In this document: positions 1 to 7,101 of the stretch, one piece after another | Position numbering within the stretch: position 1 is the stretch's first letter | Layout: every line of letters begins with the position of its first letter | From: an uncultured Bdellovibrionales bacterium | Lineage (GTDB): Bacteria > Bdellovibrionota > FAC87 > UBA2466 | DNA: 37,784 nucleotides | Direction of reading: 5' to 3' | Assembly (NCBI GenBank): GCA_937903155.1 | Contig: CALCZU010000032.1 | Span: 1-37,784, forward strand | The notes under the pieces: generated by a model | The model's input: the letters and a program-made list of their open reading frames with translations, nothing else | The model's database searches: none | What the model was told of the DNA's origin: nothing | Program-made: the position numbers and the translations under genes

Positions 1-1
1 G

Positions 2-121
2 GGTCCATACCATTGGCACTCCTGGACGACTGGAAAGCAACGCTTTGATCCGCAGCGCCATTTCGACACGTTCCGAAAAATCCTCTCTAATATAGAAGGA
101 TCCCACAATTTCAAATTTTGA
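2..121 (+). CDS. C-terminal tail of a truncated gene, possibly polysaccharide-deacetylase-like
   Basis: An open frame enters from the left edge of the window and stops at TGA (119-121). The roughly 39 residues look like real protein: a YHWHSW stretch, then FDPQRHFDTFRKIL, ending in NFKF. An aromatic/His segment followed by a helical tail resembles the C-termini of some polysaccharide deacetylases, but this is pattern resemblance only. The antisense frame in the same codon register is also open and protein-like, so the strand is not certain. The plus strand is preferred because its stop falls just before non-coding repeat sequence, whereas the antisense frame would have to start inside or beside the repeat with no ATG. 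Confidence 0.4.
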   Translation, partial: GPYHWHSWTTGKQRFDPQRHFDTFRKILSNIEGSHNFKF

Positions 122-163
122 TGCCCGTTCTATCGTCGCATCCAAGATTCTTCTCAAGTACAG

Positions 164-202
164 CGAGATTGCTTCGTCGCCTGCGGCTCCTCGCAACGAC
201 GG
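164..202 (-). repeat. Single arm of an interspersed palindromic repeat (copy 1)
   Basis: Read on the minus strand this is nearly identical (one difference) to the arm at 37728-37766, and close to both arms of the hairpin at 22679-22775. The core is a TTGCGAGGAGC block followed by GACGAAGCAATCTCG. Only one arm is present here, with no partner arm nearby, so it looks like a partial or decayed copy. Confidence 0.85.
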
Positions 203-336
203 GGCGTGCGCAGATTCTGTTGTATTCGTTGCGATTATGGGATCGCGGCGCTGCGCACCTTGTAGGCACAGGAAATTTTGAATTTTCGGGCGTTTCCTGG
301 TAAATCCCATATCTATTTTTTAGAAAAGGAAAACAC
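203..336. promoter_or_regulatory. Structured leader/operator region upstream of frmA
   Basis: Two inverted repeats are visible. GTGCGCAG (206-213) pairs with CTGCGCAC (251-258) and encloses a smaller GCGAT/ATCGC hairpin (231-246). CAGGAAA (269-275) pairs with TTTCCTG (293-299) about 40 bases before the frmA start. The second could be an operator for a formaldehyde-responsive regulator, but none is encoded nearby and no known site was recognised. A ribosome binding site AAAAGGA (324-330) precedes the frmA ATG. Confidence 0.35.
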
Positions 337-1446
337 ATGAAAACGATTGCGGCAGTGGCTTGGGCTAAGGGCCAACCTTTAGAAATTGAAGAGATTGAAG
401 TTGAAGGTCCAAAGGCCGGCGAAGTGATGATTAAAATGGCAGCTTCGGGAGTCTGTCATACCGATGCGTTTACTCTTTCTGGAGATGACCCTGAAGGAAT
501 TTTTCCGACGATTTTAGGACACGAAGGCGCGGGGATTGTGGTTGAAGTGGGTCCTGGCGTCAAAACCCTCCGAGCTGGCGATCATGTGATTCCTCTCTAT
601 ATCCCAGAGTGCGGGGAGTGTAAGTTTTGTAAATCGGGTCGAACAAATCTTTGCCAGAGTATTCGAATCACTCAAGGAAAAGGTGTGATGCCGGATGGGA
701 CTTCTCGATTTTCTAAAAATGGAAAACCGATTTTTCATTATATGGGGACGTCAACGTTTTCAGAATATTCGGTGATGCCTGAAATCTCGGTTGCGAAAAT
801 CAATCAAGCCGCTCCGTTGGACAAAGTGTGTTTACTCGGCTGCGGAATCACCACCGGAATCGGCGCTGTCCTCAATACTGCGAAAGTTCGCCCCGGCTCG
901 ACCGTTGCGGTGTTTGGTTTAGGCGGGATTGGCCTTTCGGCGATTCAAGGAGCCGTGCTTGCAAAAGCCTCGCGCATTATTGCCGTCGACATCAATGATT
1001 CAAAGGCAGAGTTTGCGAAACAACTGGGTGCCACCGATTTTGTGAATCCTAAAAAATATGATCTTCCGATTCAACAAGTCCTCGTCGACATGACGGATGG
1101 CGGAGTGGACTACTCCTTCGAATGCGTGGGAAATGTAAATCTGATGAGAGCCGCCCTCGAATGCTGTCACAAAGGCTGGGGAGAGTCGGTCATTATCGGC
1201 GTTGCGGGAGCAGGACAAGAAATCACAACACGTCCTTTTCAACTCGTCACCGGCCGCGTCTGGCGTGGAACTGCGTTTGGCGGTGTGAAAGGCCGGAGCG
1301 AATTGCCATCGATTGTGGAAAGATACTTAAAGGGTGAAATCAAAGTCGATGAAATGGTCACGCACTCCATGCCTCACAAAGACATTAACCAGGCCTTTGA
1401 TTTAATGAAGCAGGGAAAAAGCATTCGCTCTGTGGTGCTCTACTAA
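337..1446 (+). CDS. frmA: S-(hydroxymethyl)glutathione dehydrogenase (class III alcohol dehydrogenase)
   Basis: This enzyme oxidises S-hydroxymethylglutathione, the spontaneous adduct of formaldehyde and glutathione, to S-formylglutathione with NAD(P)+. The 369-aa length is normal for class III zinc alcohol dehydrogenases. Visible features are the catalytic zinc ligands C40 (GVCHTDAFT), H62 (GHEGAG) and C169 (LLGCGITTG), the structural zinc cysteines C92, C95, C98 and C106, and the Rossmann motif GLGGIG at 194-199. The ATG follows an AAAAGGA ribosome binding site. The stop overlaps the start of frmB by one base (TAATG), so the two are translationally coupled and carry consecutive steps of one detoxification pathway. 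The inverted repeat at 269-299 may regulate both. Confidence 0.97.
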   Translation: MKTIAAVAWAKGQPLEIEEIEVEGPKAGEVMIKMAASGVCHTDAFTLSGDDPEGIFPTILGHEGAGIVVEVGPGVKTLRAGDHVIPLYIPECGECKFCKSGRTNLCQSIRITQGKGVMPDGTSRFSKNGKPIFHYMGTSTFSEYSVMPEISVAKINQAAPLDKVCLLGCGITTGIGAVLNTAKVRPGSTVAVFGLGGIGLSAIQGAVLAKASRIIAVDINDSKAEFAKQLGATDFVNPKKYDLPIQQVLVDMTDGGVDYSFECVGNVNLMRAALECCHKGWGESVIIGVAGAGQEITTRPFQLVTGRVWRGTAFGGVKGRSELPSIVERYLKGEIKVDEMVTHSMPHKDINQAFDLMKQGKSIRSVVLY

Positions 1447-2288
1447 TGCTCAAAGAAATTTCAAAAGCAAAGATGTTTGGCGGAACGGTTGCGGTCTATG
1501 CTCATGCGGCGGAGAGCACTCAATGTGAAATGCGCTTTAGCGTTTACATTCCGACGATCGCGGCGACTCAAAAAGTGCCTCAGCTCTACTGGTTGTCAGG
1601 CCTCACCTGCACCGAGGATAATTTCACCGTTAAGGCAGGCGCGCAACGTTTTGCTGAAAAGCATGGGCTCTTACTGATTGCTCCGGACACGAGTCCTCGA
1701 GGGGAAAACGTTCAGAAGGGCGATAACTATGATCTCGGATTAGGCGCTGGATTTTACGTCAATGCGACTGAAAAGAAGTGGCTTCCGCACTACAAAATGT
1801 ATGATTACGTCGCCAAAGAATTACCCACTTTAATTGAAAAAAATTTCAATGTGATCGCTAATCAGAAAAGTATCTTTGGCCATTCGATGGGCGGACACGG
1901 GGCGTTGATCGTCGGACTCAAAGAGCAGGGCAGCTATCAAAGTATCTCGGCTTTCGCGCCTATCGGAGCACCCAGTCGTTGTCCGTGGGGACAAAAGGCG
2001 TTTAAAGAATACCTCGGAAATGATCCGAAGACTTGGGAAGCCTACGATTCAAGTTTACTGCTCGCGAAAACAAAACAGATTCCCCCGATTCTCGTCGACC
2101 AAGGAACAGGCGATAAGTTCCTAAACGATCAACTCATGCCTGAGATTTTAGAAGATGCGTTGAAAAAATCGGGTTGTGAATACCAGTTTCGATATGCCGA
2201 AGGCTATGACCATAGTTACTTCTTCATGGCGACGTTTATGGAAGAACACATCGCATTTCATGCGAAGCACTTAAAGAAGTCAGTTTAA
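1446..2288 (+). CDS. frmB: S-formylglutathione hydrolase
   Basis: This is the second step of glutathione-dependent formaldehyde detoxification: hydrolysis of S-formylglutathione to formate and glutathione in the cytoplasm. The protein is a 280-aa alpha/beta hydrolase of the esterase D family. The catalytic triad is readable as S147 in GHSMGG, D223 in QGTGDKF and H256 in YDHSYFF. The LSGLTCTEDNF segment at 50-60 is typical of the family. It is also called fghA. The gene begins on the last base of the frmA stop codon, so it almost certainly depends on frmA transcription. No formate dehydrogenase is encoded in the window. Confidence 0.96.
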   Translation: MLKEISKAKMFGGTVAVYAHAAESTQCEMRFSVYIPTIAATQKVPQLYWLSGLTCTEDNFTVKAGAQRFAEKHGLLLIAPDTSPRGENVQKGDNYDLGLGAGFYVNATEKKWLPHYKMYDYVAKELPTLIEKNFNVIANQKSIFGHSMGGHGALIVGLKEQGSYQSISAFAPIGAPSRCPWGQKAFKEYLGNDPKTWEAYDSSLLLAKTKQIPPILVDQGTGDKFLNDQLMPEILEDALKKSGCEYQFRYAEGYDHSYFFMATFMEEHIAFHAKHLKKSV

Positions 2289-2341
2289 GATTTGTTAGAT
2301 GCTATCGCGAATTTCGTTCTGCAGGGTTTAAGCGCCTTACT

Positions 2342-2560
2342 TTACTGAGCTTTAGCGCCTTCGAAGGTCATGATGTCGCCGTTGGCGATCTCGCAATGAA
2401 CGGCGATTGGGTGGCAGCAGACTTCGCAATCTTCGACGAAGTCGATTTCAGTTTGTGTCGTGTCGATGAGAAACGAGATTTCCTGCCAGCAATAGGGGCA
2501 GGTAAAAAATTTTTCAATCTCAGTGGCGCTCAGTGATATGTCAGATTCGTCTTGATCCAT
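2342..2560 (-). CDS. CPXCG-motif cysteine-rich small protein
   Basis: A 72-aa protein with a CPYC pair near residue 21 and a later EDCEVCCHP cluster, matching the small CPXCG-type Cys-rich family of unknown function. The paired cysteines probably bind zinc or another metal. The conserved acidic ENGD/ANGDI-type tail is also seen. Its start lies 31 bases inside the 3' end of the 388-aa gene on the same strand, and there is no later in-frame Met, so the overlap appears genuine and the gene probably relies on ribosomes finishing the upstream gene. It is the last gene of a three-gene minus-strand run. Confidence 0.8.
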   Translation of the reverse strand: MDQDESDISLSATEIEKFFTCPYCWQEISFLIDTTQTEIDFVEDCEVCCHPIAVHCEIANGDIMTFEGAKAQ

Positions 2561-3696
2561 TTCAGAGCTATATTATTCCACTGTCCTTCGAATTTGTCTT
2601 GGGGAACGCTAATCACCATTCGGAGTTTCCCCGTCTGCATTTGCTTAGCCAAGCGCGACGGGAGAAGTTTCGCGAGCTCTCTAGGGCCGCCCAAGCCTTC
2701 TTCGATTCCCGCAATCGCACGTCCGTAGCCCACCGTTCCGGGTAAGAGCTTATTCCAGCCGTCGATGAGCGCTTCGGTCACGGTTCCAATTTCTTCTGGG
2801 CTTAAGTGCCCTGATTTGACGAGATTTTTGCCCCAGGCATCGAAGTATGGCCCCAAGGGAAGGAGCAGATCGGCTGAACGCCTGAGGGCTTTTGGGGACC
2901 TCAGTGTAAAATGCCTGTGATTTTCGAGTGCCATGTAATTTCGGTTCAGTTCTGCGGCAGCAAAGAAAGCGCCATCGCAATATTTTTTATCCGTCGTTCT
3001 TTGCGCGGCATTAAAAAGGGGATCGCCTTCGACAATTCCCCACATTTCGAGCACGCGATTGAGATCTCCTAAGTTGTGAGAAATCAACATCGAGGCCGAG
3101 AGAATGCCTTTCCCGTTTTGAGCCTCGATCAGTTCATTTAAAATGCGGCCTTCGCGTTCGATCTCGCAAATGATTCTTTGGGAGAGATCGTTTGCCAGTC
3201 GGGGATTTCGCTTGCGAGTGGCACCATAAGCGCCGACCGCGATACTAAACCATTCTCCATTGTGTCCGCTTAAAAGGTCGCCTTTTTTGGGCGAGACTAC
3301 ATATCGAGTGGTCACGGGAGTAATATCCCAGAAGTAACTTTCTTGAACCGTCACGGCCATTTTTTCGACGATTTCGCCGTCTAAAGTCGGATGCCACAAG
3401 CGGAAGCGAATCTGGTTATCCACATCGGTAGGAACAAAGGTGCCCACCGTTGCAAAGTGCGCTGAAACGCACATTTCAAAATATTCGTCATGCGTCAGCG
3501 AAATAGAGTCGTTTTTTTCGAGCTTCTGTAAAACACGAAAGCACTTCGAGGTCGCCGTCGGAAGCGGATTTTCTCCAAGTAAGAACGGAGCCGTGTTTCG
3601 GATGTGGTTAAGAAGGATGGGCGCGGACACGCCGCGCGGAATGACAACGGGTTCGACCGAATGAGCCCCAGAGGACGTTTGCTCGAAATTTTCCAC
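2530..3696 (-). CDS. Conserved-looking protein of unknown function, 388 aa
   Basis: I do not recognise this family. The protein is soluble, with no signal peptide or membrane segment. It has a mixed N-terminal part (about 1-150) with an RFRLWHPTLDGE segment, and a mostly helical C-terminal part containing ALRRSADLLLPLGPYF and YGRAIAGIEEGLGGPRELAKLLP. No catalytic motif stands out. It starts at GTG, directly abutting the TAA of the upstream deaminase gene, so the two are almost certainly cotranscribed and perhaps coupled. Codon use and base composition look like those of its neighbours, so there is no sign of recent transfer. A role linked to nucleotide metabolism is only a guess from position. 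Confidence 0.75.
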   Translation of the reverse strand: MENFEQTSSGAHSVEPVVIPRGVSAPILLNHIRNTAPFLLGENPLPTATSKCFRVLQKLEKNDSISLTHDEYFEMCVSAHFATVGTFVPTDVDNQIRFRLWHPTLDGEIVEKMAVTVQESYFWDITPVTTRYVVSPKKGDLLSGHNGEWFSIAVGAYGATRKRNPRLANDLSQRIICEIEREGRILNELIEAQNGKGILSASMLISHNLGDLNRVLEMWGIVEGDPLFNAAQRTTDKKYCDGAFFAAAELNRNYMALENHRHFTLRSPKALRRSADLLLPLGPYFDAWGKNLVKSGHLSPEEIGTVTEALIDGWNKLLPGTVGYGRAIAGIEEGLGGPRELAKLLPSRLAKQMQTGKLRMVISVPQDKFEGQWNNIALKWIKTNLTYH

Positions 3697-4248
3697 TTAT
3701 AAATCTTTCAGCATCGAGTTCAGGTACGCACACAGATCTTCTGTAATCTCTTTTGATAAACTCATTTGACGGTATTTGATCCCGGATAAGTCGAAAATCT
3801 TTTTTGAAATTCGGATCTCTGGAGTGTCTCGATATTTGTCCGACAGGTAAATAATTTCTGAAACTCTTTGAGCGGCAATCAGTTTTGCGCATTCATTGCA
3901 GGGAAAGAGGGTGACATACCCTTTCGATCCTTCAAGGCTACCCTGACGGTGAGAAATCGCGTTGGCTTCGCTGTGAATCACATAACCGTATTTTTGAAAT
4001 TCGAGATCGACCGTTTTGTCGTTGCCCCAGGGCATTTGCGATTCGTCAATTCCCGCAATCGCGCCGTTATAGCCCATGGTCAGCTGGTGGTTGTATTTGT
4101 CCACAAAGACGCAACCGACTTTCGTGCTCGGGTCTTTGCTCCGATAGCTCGCAAGCATTGCTTGGAGCATGAAATACTCGTCCCAGTTTAGTTTGGAAGC
4201 GACAGGAATGAAGTTGATTTGTCCGGTTGGGTTTTGCATTTTTTCCAT
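3697..4248 (-). CDS. dCMP/cytidine-deaminase-family zinc enzyme
   Basis: A 183-aa member of the cytidine deaminase-like fold, most like ComEB/dCMP deaminases. The zinc ligands and proton shuttle are visible as H92 and E94 in IHSEANAI, and C117 and C120 in FPCNECAK. The N-terminal WDEYFMLQA and STKVGCVFVD segments are typical of dCMP deaminases, which convert dCMP to dUMP for thymidylate synthesis. Substrate cannot be fixed from sequence alone. The start is ATG, with a second Met at codon 4. The gene heads a minus-strand trio and is divergent from the Smr gene, leaving only 40 bases for both promoters. Confidence 0.9.
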   Translation of the reverse strand: MEKMQNPTGQINFIPVASKLNWDEYFMLQAMLASYRSKDPSTKVGCVFVDKYNHQLTMGYNGAIAGIDESQMPWGNDKTVDLEFQKYGYVIHSEANAISHRQGSLEGSKGYVTLFPCNECAKLIAAQRVSEIIYLSDKYRDTPEIRISKKIFDLSGIKYRQMSLSKEITEDLCAYLNSMLKDL

Positions 4249-4288
4249 CGTTGAGGCATGATTTCGCCTTTACAGGTGAGTTTGTCAA

Positions 4289-4747
4289 ATGAGTACGCAC
4301 GCATTCAAAATCGGAAATAAAATAAGGCTGAAGAAGCTGAAAAAAGAGGGAATCATTCTTTCTTTTCACGACGATGACGTTTTGGTCGATGTCGGCGGAT
4401 GGAAGATGAAATGCCGTCCAGACGACCTTGAACTCATTCCCGAAAGCAAGTGGACGAAAAAGCGAGACGAGCTCGTTCCGAAGTTTTCTCCGCCCTCTCT
4501 GCAAAAAGGGGAAACGGTCGCAGAAAGCATTGATTTACACGGTTTGACGGTCGCAGAGGCCTTGCCGCGCGTTCAGAAGCTGATCGATAGAGGGATTGTC
4601 GCCCAACTCGAACGCGTCAGCATTCTCCACGGTGTCGGCACGGGAGCGCTCTTAAACGCGATTCATAAGTATCTGCGTTCGCAGACGGTCGTTGCAAAAT
4701 TTTTATTGGATGAGAATAACCCCGGCGTGACGTGGGTCTATTTTTAG
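4289..4747 (+). CDS. Small KOW-Smr domain protein (MutS2 C-terminus-like)
   Basis: A 152-aa protein that looks like the end of MutS2 without the ATPase. Residues 1-55 form a KOW/SH3-like barrel (KIGNKIRLKKLKKEGIILS, with KCRPDDLELI closing it). Residues 80-152 form a Smr domain with the DLHG motif (82-85) and the HGVGTGAL motif (114-121). Smr domains are nucleases or nucleic-acid binders; in MutS2 they act on branched DNA or on stalled ribosome complexes. The gene is not a broken mutS2, since it has its own ATG and full-length conserved ends. Its stop codon overlaps that of the convergent ybeD-like gene. Confidence 0.88.
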   Translation: MSTHAFKIGNKIRLKKLKKEGIILSFHDDDVLVDVGGWKMKCRPDDLELIPESKWTKKRDELVPKFSPPSLQKGETVAESIDLHGLTVAEALPRVQKLIDRGIVAQLERVSILHGVGTGALLNAIHKYLRSQTVVAKFLLDENNPGVTWVYF

Positions 4748-5025
4748 AGAAGTAAGAGCACGCCTGGAACTTTTAAAAGGCGTTCGTAAACGATGTGAAC
4801 ATCTTCGGCATTTTGAACTTCGACTTCAATGGTCACGGATTGGTGTTTGCCGGTATCCGACTTTCGGACTGAGAATGCAGGATCTCTTTCCAGATGCATT
4901 TTTTCACGCACGGCAGAGGTAACGCTGCTGGGGAAATAGGGATCATTCTGTCCGATCACTTTGAAAATATAAGTTCCCGGGAAGGAATGAGTTTCTTTTA
5001 ATAAATCGAGCGGGGGAAGCGACAT
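4744..5025 (-). CDS. ybeD: YbeD/DUF493-family protein
   Basis: A 93-aa protein of the YbeD (DUF493) family, small ferredoxin-like alpha/beta proteins thought to be regulatory and often associated with lipoate metabolism. The family pattern is seen in FPGTYIFKVIGQND, in the basic KHQSVTIEVEVQNAEDV stretch and in the hydrophobic end VPGVLLLL. I chose the ATG at 5025 because AAAGAGG lies at good spacing before it; an in-frame ATG at 5043 would put that site inside the gene. The 3' end overlaps the Smr gene by four bases in convergent orientation, with the two stop codons sharing bases. Confidence 0.85.
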   Translation of the reverse strand: MSLPPLDLLKETHSFPGTYIFKVIGQNDPYFPSSVTSAVREKMHLERDPAFSVRKSDTGKHQSVTIEVEVQNAEDVHIVYERLLKVPGVLLLL

Positions 5026-5058
5026 ATAACCCTCTTTCGTCAACGGTTCCGAGCGCGG

Positions 5059-5105
5059 TACTTACCACAAATCGACCCGTGTTCGCGATAGTTTTGTGAT
5101 AAGTA
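5059..5105. promoter_or_regulatory. 13-bp inverted repeat between aguA and ybeD
   Basis: TACTTACCACAAA (5059-5071) pairs with TTTGTGATAAGTA (5093-5105) with one mismatch, around a 21-base loop that contains a further CGA/TCG pairing. It lies just downstream of aguA on the minus strand. No T-run follows, so it is not a classic intrinsic terminator. It could be an operator for ybeD or an RNA processing/stabilising hairpin at the end of the agu transcript. Confidence 0.4.
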
Positions 5106-5113
5106 TCTGAAAT

Positions 5114-6142
5114 CTAAGCAGGTTCTTGCTGGGTCAGACAGTGAAAAGCGCCAAGTCCCCAGATTAAAGAGCGGCATGAAATCGGGACGATTTTCCGAGT
5201 GGGGAAAAGCTTTTCCATCGTTTCGACGGCGACTTTGTCGTTTGCATCTTCGAAAACGGGCATCAAGACGACCTTGTTCGCAATGTAAAAATTTGCGTAG
5301 CTAGCAGGAAGTCTTAAATCTTCTCTATCGATTCGAGAAGGCATCGGAAGCTTAAGCACGTTTAACGGCTTCCCGTTTTCAAGTTTCATGGTTTGAAGTT
5401 TTTTGTAATTTTCGAGAAGCGGTTCGTAGTTACTATCTTTGGAATCGGCTTCTAAGACGGTGACCACCGTGTCTTCGTTGACGAAGCGGGTGAGATCATC
5501 AACGTGGCCGTCGGTATCGTCGCCTTCAATTCCATCTCCGAGCCAAAGGATATTTGTGACCGAGAGATAATCTTTTAGTTTTTGTTCGATTTCGGCCTTC
5601 GATAAATTGGGATTGCGATTGGGATTTAAGAGACAGGATTCGGTTGTCAGCAAAGTCCCTTTGCCATTCACTTCGATGGAACCGCCTTCTAAAACCATCC
5701 CCGGCGAAATCACGTCTAATCCAAAATGGCGTGCGACCTCCGTCGGAACGACATCGTCTTTATCAAACGGAGGGTATTTCCCGCCCCAAGCATTGTAGCC
5801 CCAATCTAAAATTAATTTCGAAGCATTTTTCTTTAAGAAAATCGGGCCGTGATCGCGGCACCAAGGTTCGTTGATTGGAATCGAAAAATACTCGACATTC
5901 GGAATTCCTTTTAAAAGATCCGCAAGTAAGTTTTTGACTTTGTCGTTTGAAACATTGATGCGAACGATTTCTGAAGTGCTCAGCGTTTTCACCATCGCGA
6001 CAAACGTCGGCATCACTTCCTCGTACGCGTCCGGAAAACTAACTCCCTCAGGGCGTGGCCAGGACAGCCAAGTTGCGACGTGGGGTTCCCACTCCGCAGG
6101 CATCCGATATCCGAGTTGAGAAGGCGTTTGTGAATGTGCCAT
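5114..6142 (-). CDS. aguA: Agmatine deiminase
   Basis: This enzyme hydrolyses agmatine to N-carbamoylputrescine and ammonia, part of the arginine-decarboxylase route to putrescine. The 342-aa protein is a peptidyl-arginine-deiminase-fold enzyme. Visible family features are the N-terminal MPAEWEPH, WCRDHGPIF near residue 95, the EGGSIEVNGKG segment, GDDTDGHVDD, and the C-terminal nucleophile C335 in GAFHCLTQQ. The start overlaps the stop of aguB by one base, so the two genes are coupled. The next pathway step is encoded immediately upstream in the same operon. No arginine decarboxylase lies in the window. Confidence 0.96.
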   Translation of the reverse strand: MAHSQTPSQLGYRMPAEWEPHVATWLSWPRPEGVSFPDAYEEVMPTFVAMVKTLSTSEIVRINVSNDKVKNLLADLLKGIPNVEYFSIPINEPWCRDHGPIFLKKNASKLILDWGYNAWGGKYPPFDKDDVVPTEVARHFGLDVISPGMVLEGGSIEVNGKGTLLTTESCLLNPNRNPNLSKAEIEQKLKDYLSVTNILWLGDGIEGDDTDGHVDDLTRFVNEDTVVTVLEADSKDSNYEPLLENYKKLQTMKLENGKPLNVLKLPMPSRIDREDLRLPASYANFYIANKVVLMPVFEDANDKVAVETMEKLFPTRKIVPISCRSLIWGLGAFHCLTQQEPA

Positions 6143-7023
6143 TAGTCGATAAACCTACGAGTGATATCTTGGTAAGCATCAATGCGTCGGTCTCTTAAAA
6201 AAGGCCAGTGAGTTCGTTGAACATCAACCTTAGCGAGATCCACTTCGGTCACAAGGATTTCTTCTTTATCGACGCTGGCTTTGGTTAAAATCTGCCCAGA
6301 CGGATCCGAGATAAAACTTTGTCCCCAGAATTCGAGTCCATCCCCACCGCTCGGCGCTTCGTGTCCGATGCGGTTTGCGACGGCGACGTAGCAGCCGTTC
6401 GCGACTGAGTGCGAACGTTGAATCAGTTCCCATGAAGCATGTTGTCGGACTCCGTACTCCGCTTTTTCAGACGGGTGCCATCCGATAGCGGTTGGGTAAA
6501 ACAAGATCTCGGCTCCTTGAAGTGCCGTGAGTCTTGCGGCTTCCGGATACCATTGGTCCCAGCAAATACAGACGCCGATTTTTCCAAACTTTGTGGTCCA
6601 GCTCTTAAAACCTAAATCGCCGGGGGTGAAATAAAATTTTTCGTAGAATTTTGGGTCGTCCGGAATATGCATCTTGCGATATCGACCGAGGAGTTTTCCG
6701 TCGGCGTCGATAATGACGGCGGTATTGTGATAAAGACCCTCCGCGCGTTTTTCGAAGAGTGAACCCACGATAACCACTCCGAGGTCACTCGCGACTCGAG
6801 TCAAGGCCTCAGTTGAAGGACCGGGAATTGTTTCAGCCAGTTTAAAAAACTCGTGGTCTTCGGCTTGGCAGAAATATTCGGAAGTAAAAAGCTCTTGCGT
6901 GCAAATGATTTGAGCACCTCGCTTTTTCGCTTCTTCGATTTTTTGAATCGTATGAGCGAGATTTTTTTGAGGCTCTTTAAAGACTTTAGTTTGGATAAGT
7001 CCAATTTTTACTTTTCTTTGCAT
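6142..7023 (-). CDS. aguB: N-carbamoylputrescine amidase
   Basis: A nitrilase-superfamily amidase that releases putrescine, CO2 and ammonia from N-carbamoylputrescine. The 293-aa length is typical. The Glu-Lys-Cys triad is readable as E44 (CTQELF), K117 (YRKMHI) and C154 (VCICWDQWYPE). It is the first gene of the aguB-aguA pair. A short CCTGT-TATT-ACAGG hairpin followed by T6 on the plus strand (7027-7046) lies just before the start; on the mRNA it would include the weak ribosome binding site AACAGG, so it may affect translation. Confidence 0.96.
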   Translation of the reverse strand: MQRKVKIGLIQTKVFKEPQKNLAHTIQKIEEAKKRGAQIICTQELFTSEYFCQAEDHEFFKLAETIPGPSTEALTRVASDLGVVIVGSLFEKRAEGLYHNTAVIIDADGKLLGRYRKMHIPDDPKFYEKFYFTPGDLGFKSWTTKFGKIGVCICWDQWYPEAARLTALQGAEILFYPTAIGWHPSEKAEYGVRQHASWELIQRSHSVANGCYVAVANRIGHEAPSGGDGLEFWGQSFISDPSGQILTKASVDKEEILVTEVDLAKVDVQRTHWPFLRDRRIDAYQDITRRFID

Positions 7024-7026
7024 AGG

Positions 7027-7046
7027 CCTGTTATTACAGGTTTTTT
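7027..7046. promoter_or_regulatory. Short hairpin overlapping the aguB ribosome binding site
   Basis: CCTGT (7027-7031) and ACAGG (7036-7040) are perfect inverted repeats with a four-base loop, followed on the plus strand by six T. In the aguB transcript the arm ACAGG is also the only candidate Shine-Dalgarno element. It could be an operator half-site pair or a weak translational control hairpin; its small size makes chance possible. Confidence 0.25.
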
Positions 7047-7101
7047 AGGTTAAAGGGAAGAGCAAGTGTAAATCCCGAAAGTATGGTAAGTACTGCAACG
7101 C

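Noticed and set aside
1..150. Minus-strand open frame through the left end, also protein-like
   Set aside because: It has no ATG, would begin in or beside the repeat arm, and is in the same codon register as the plus-strand frame that ends cleanly at 121. Kept only as an alternative.
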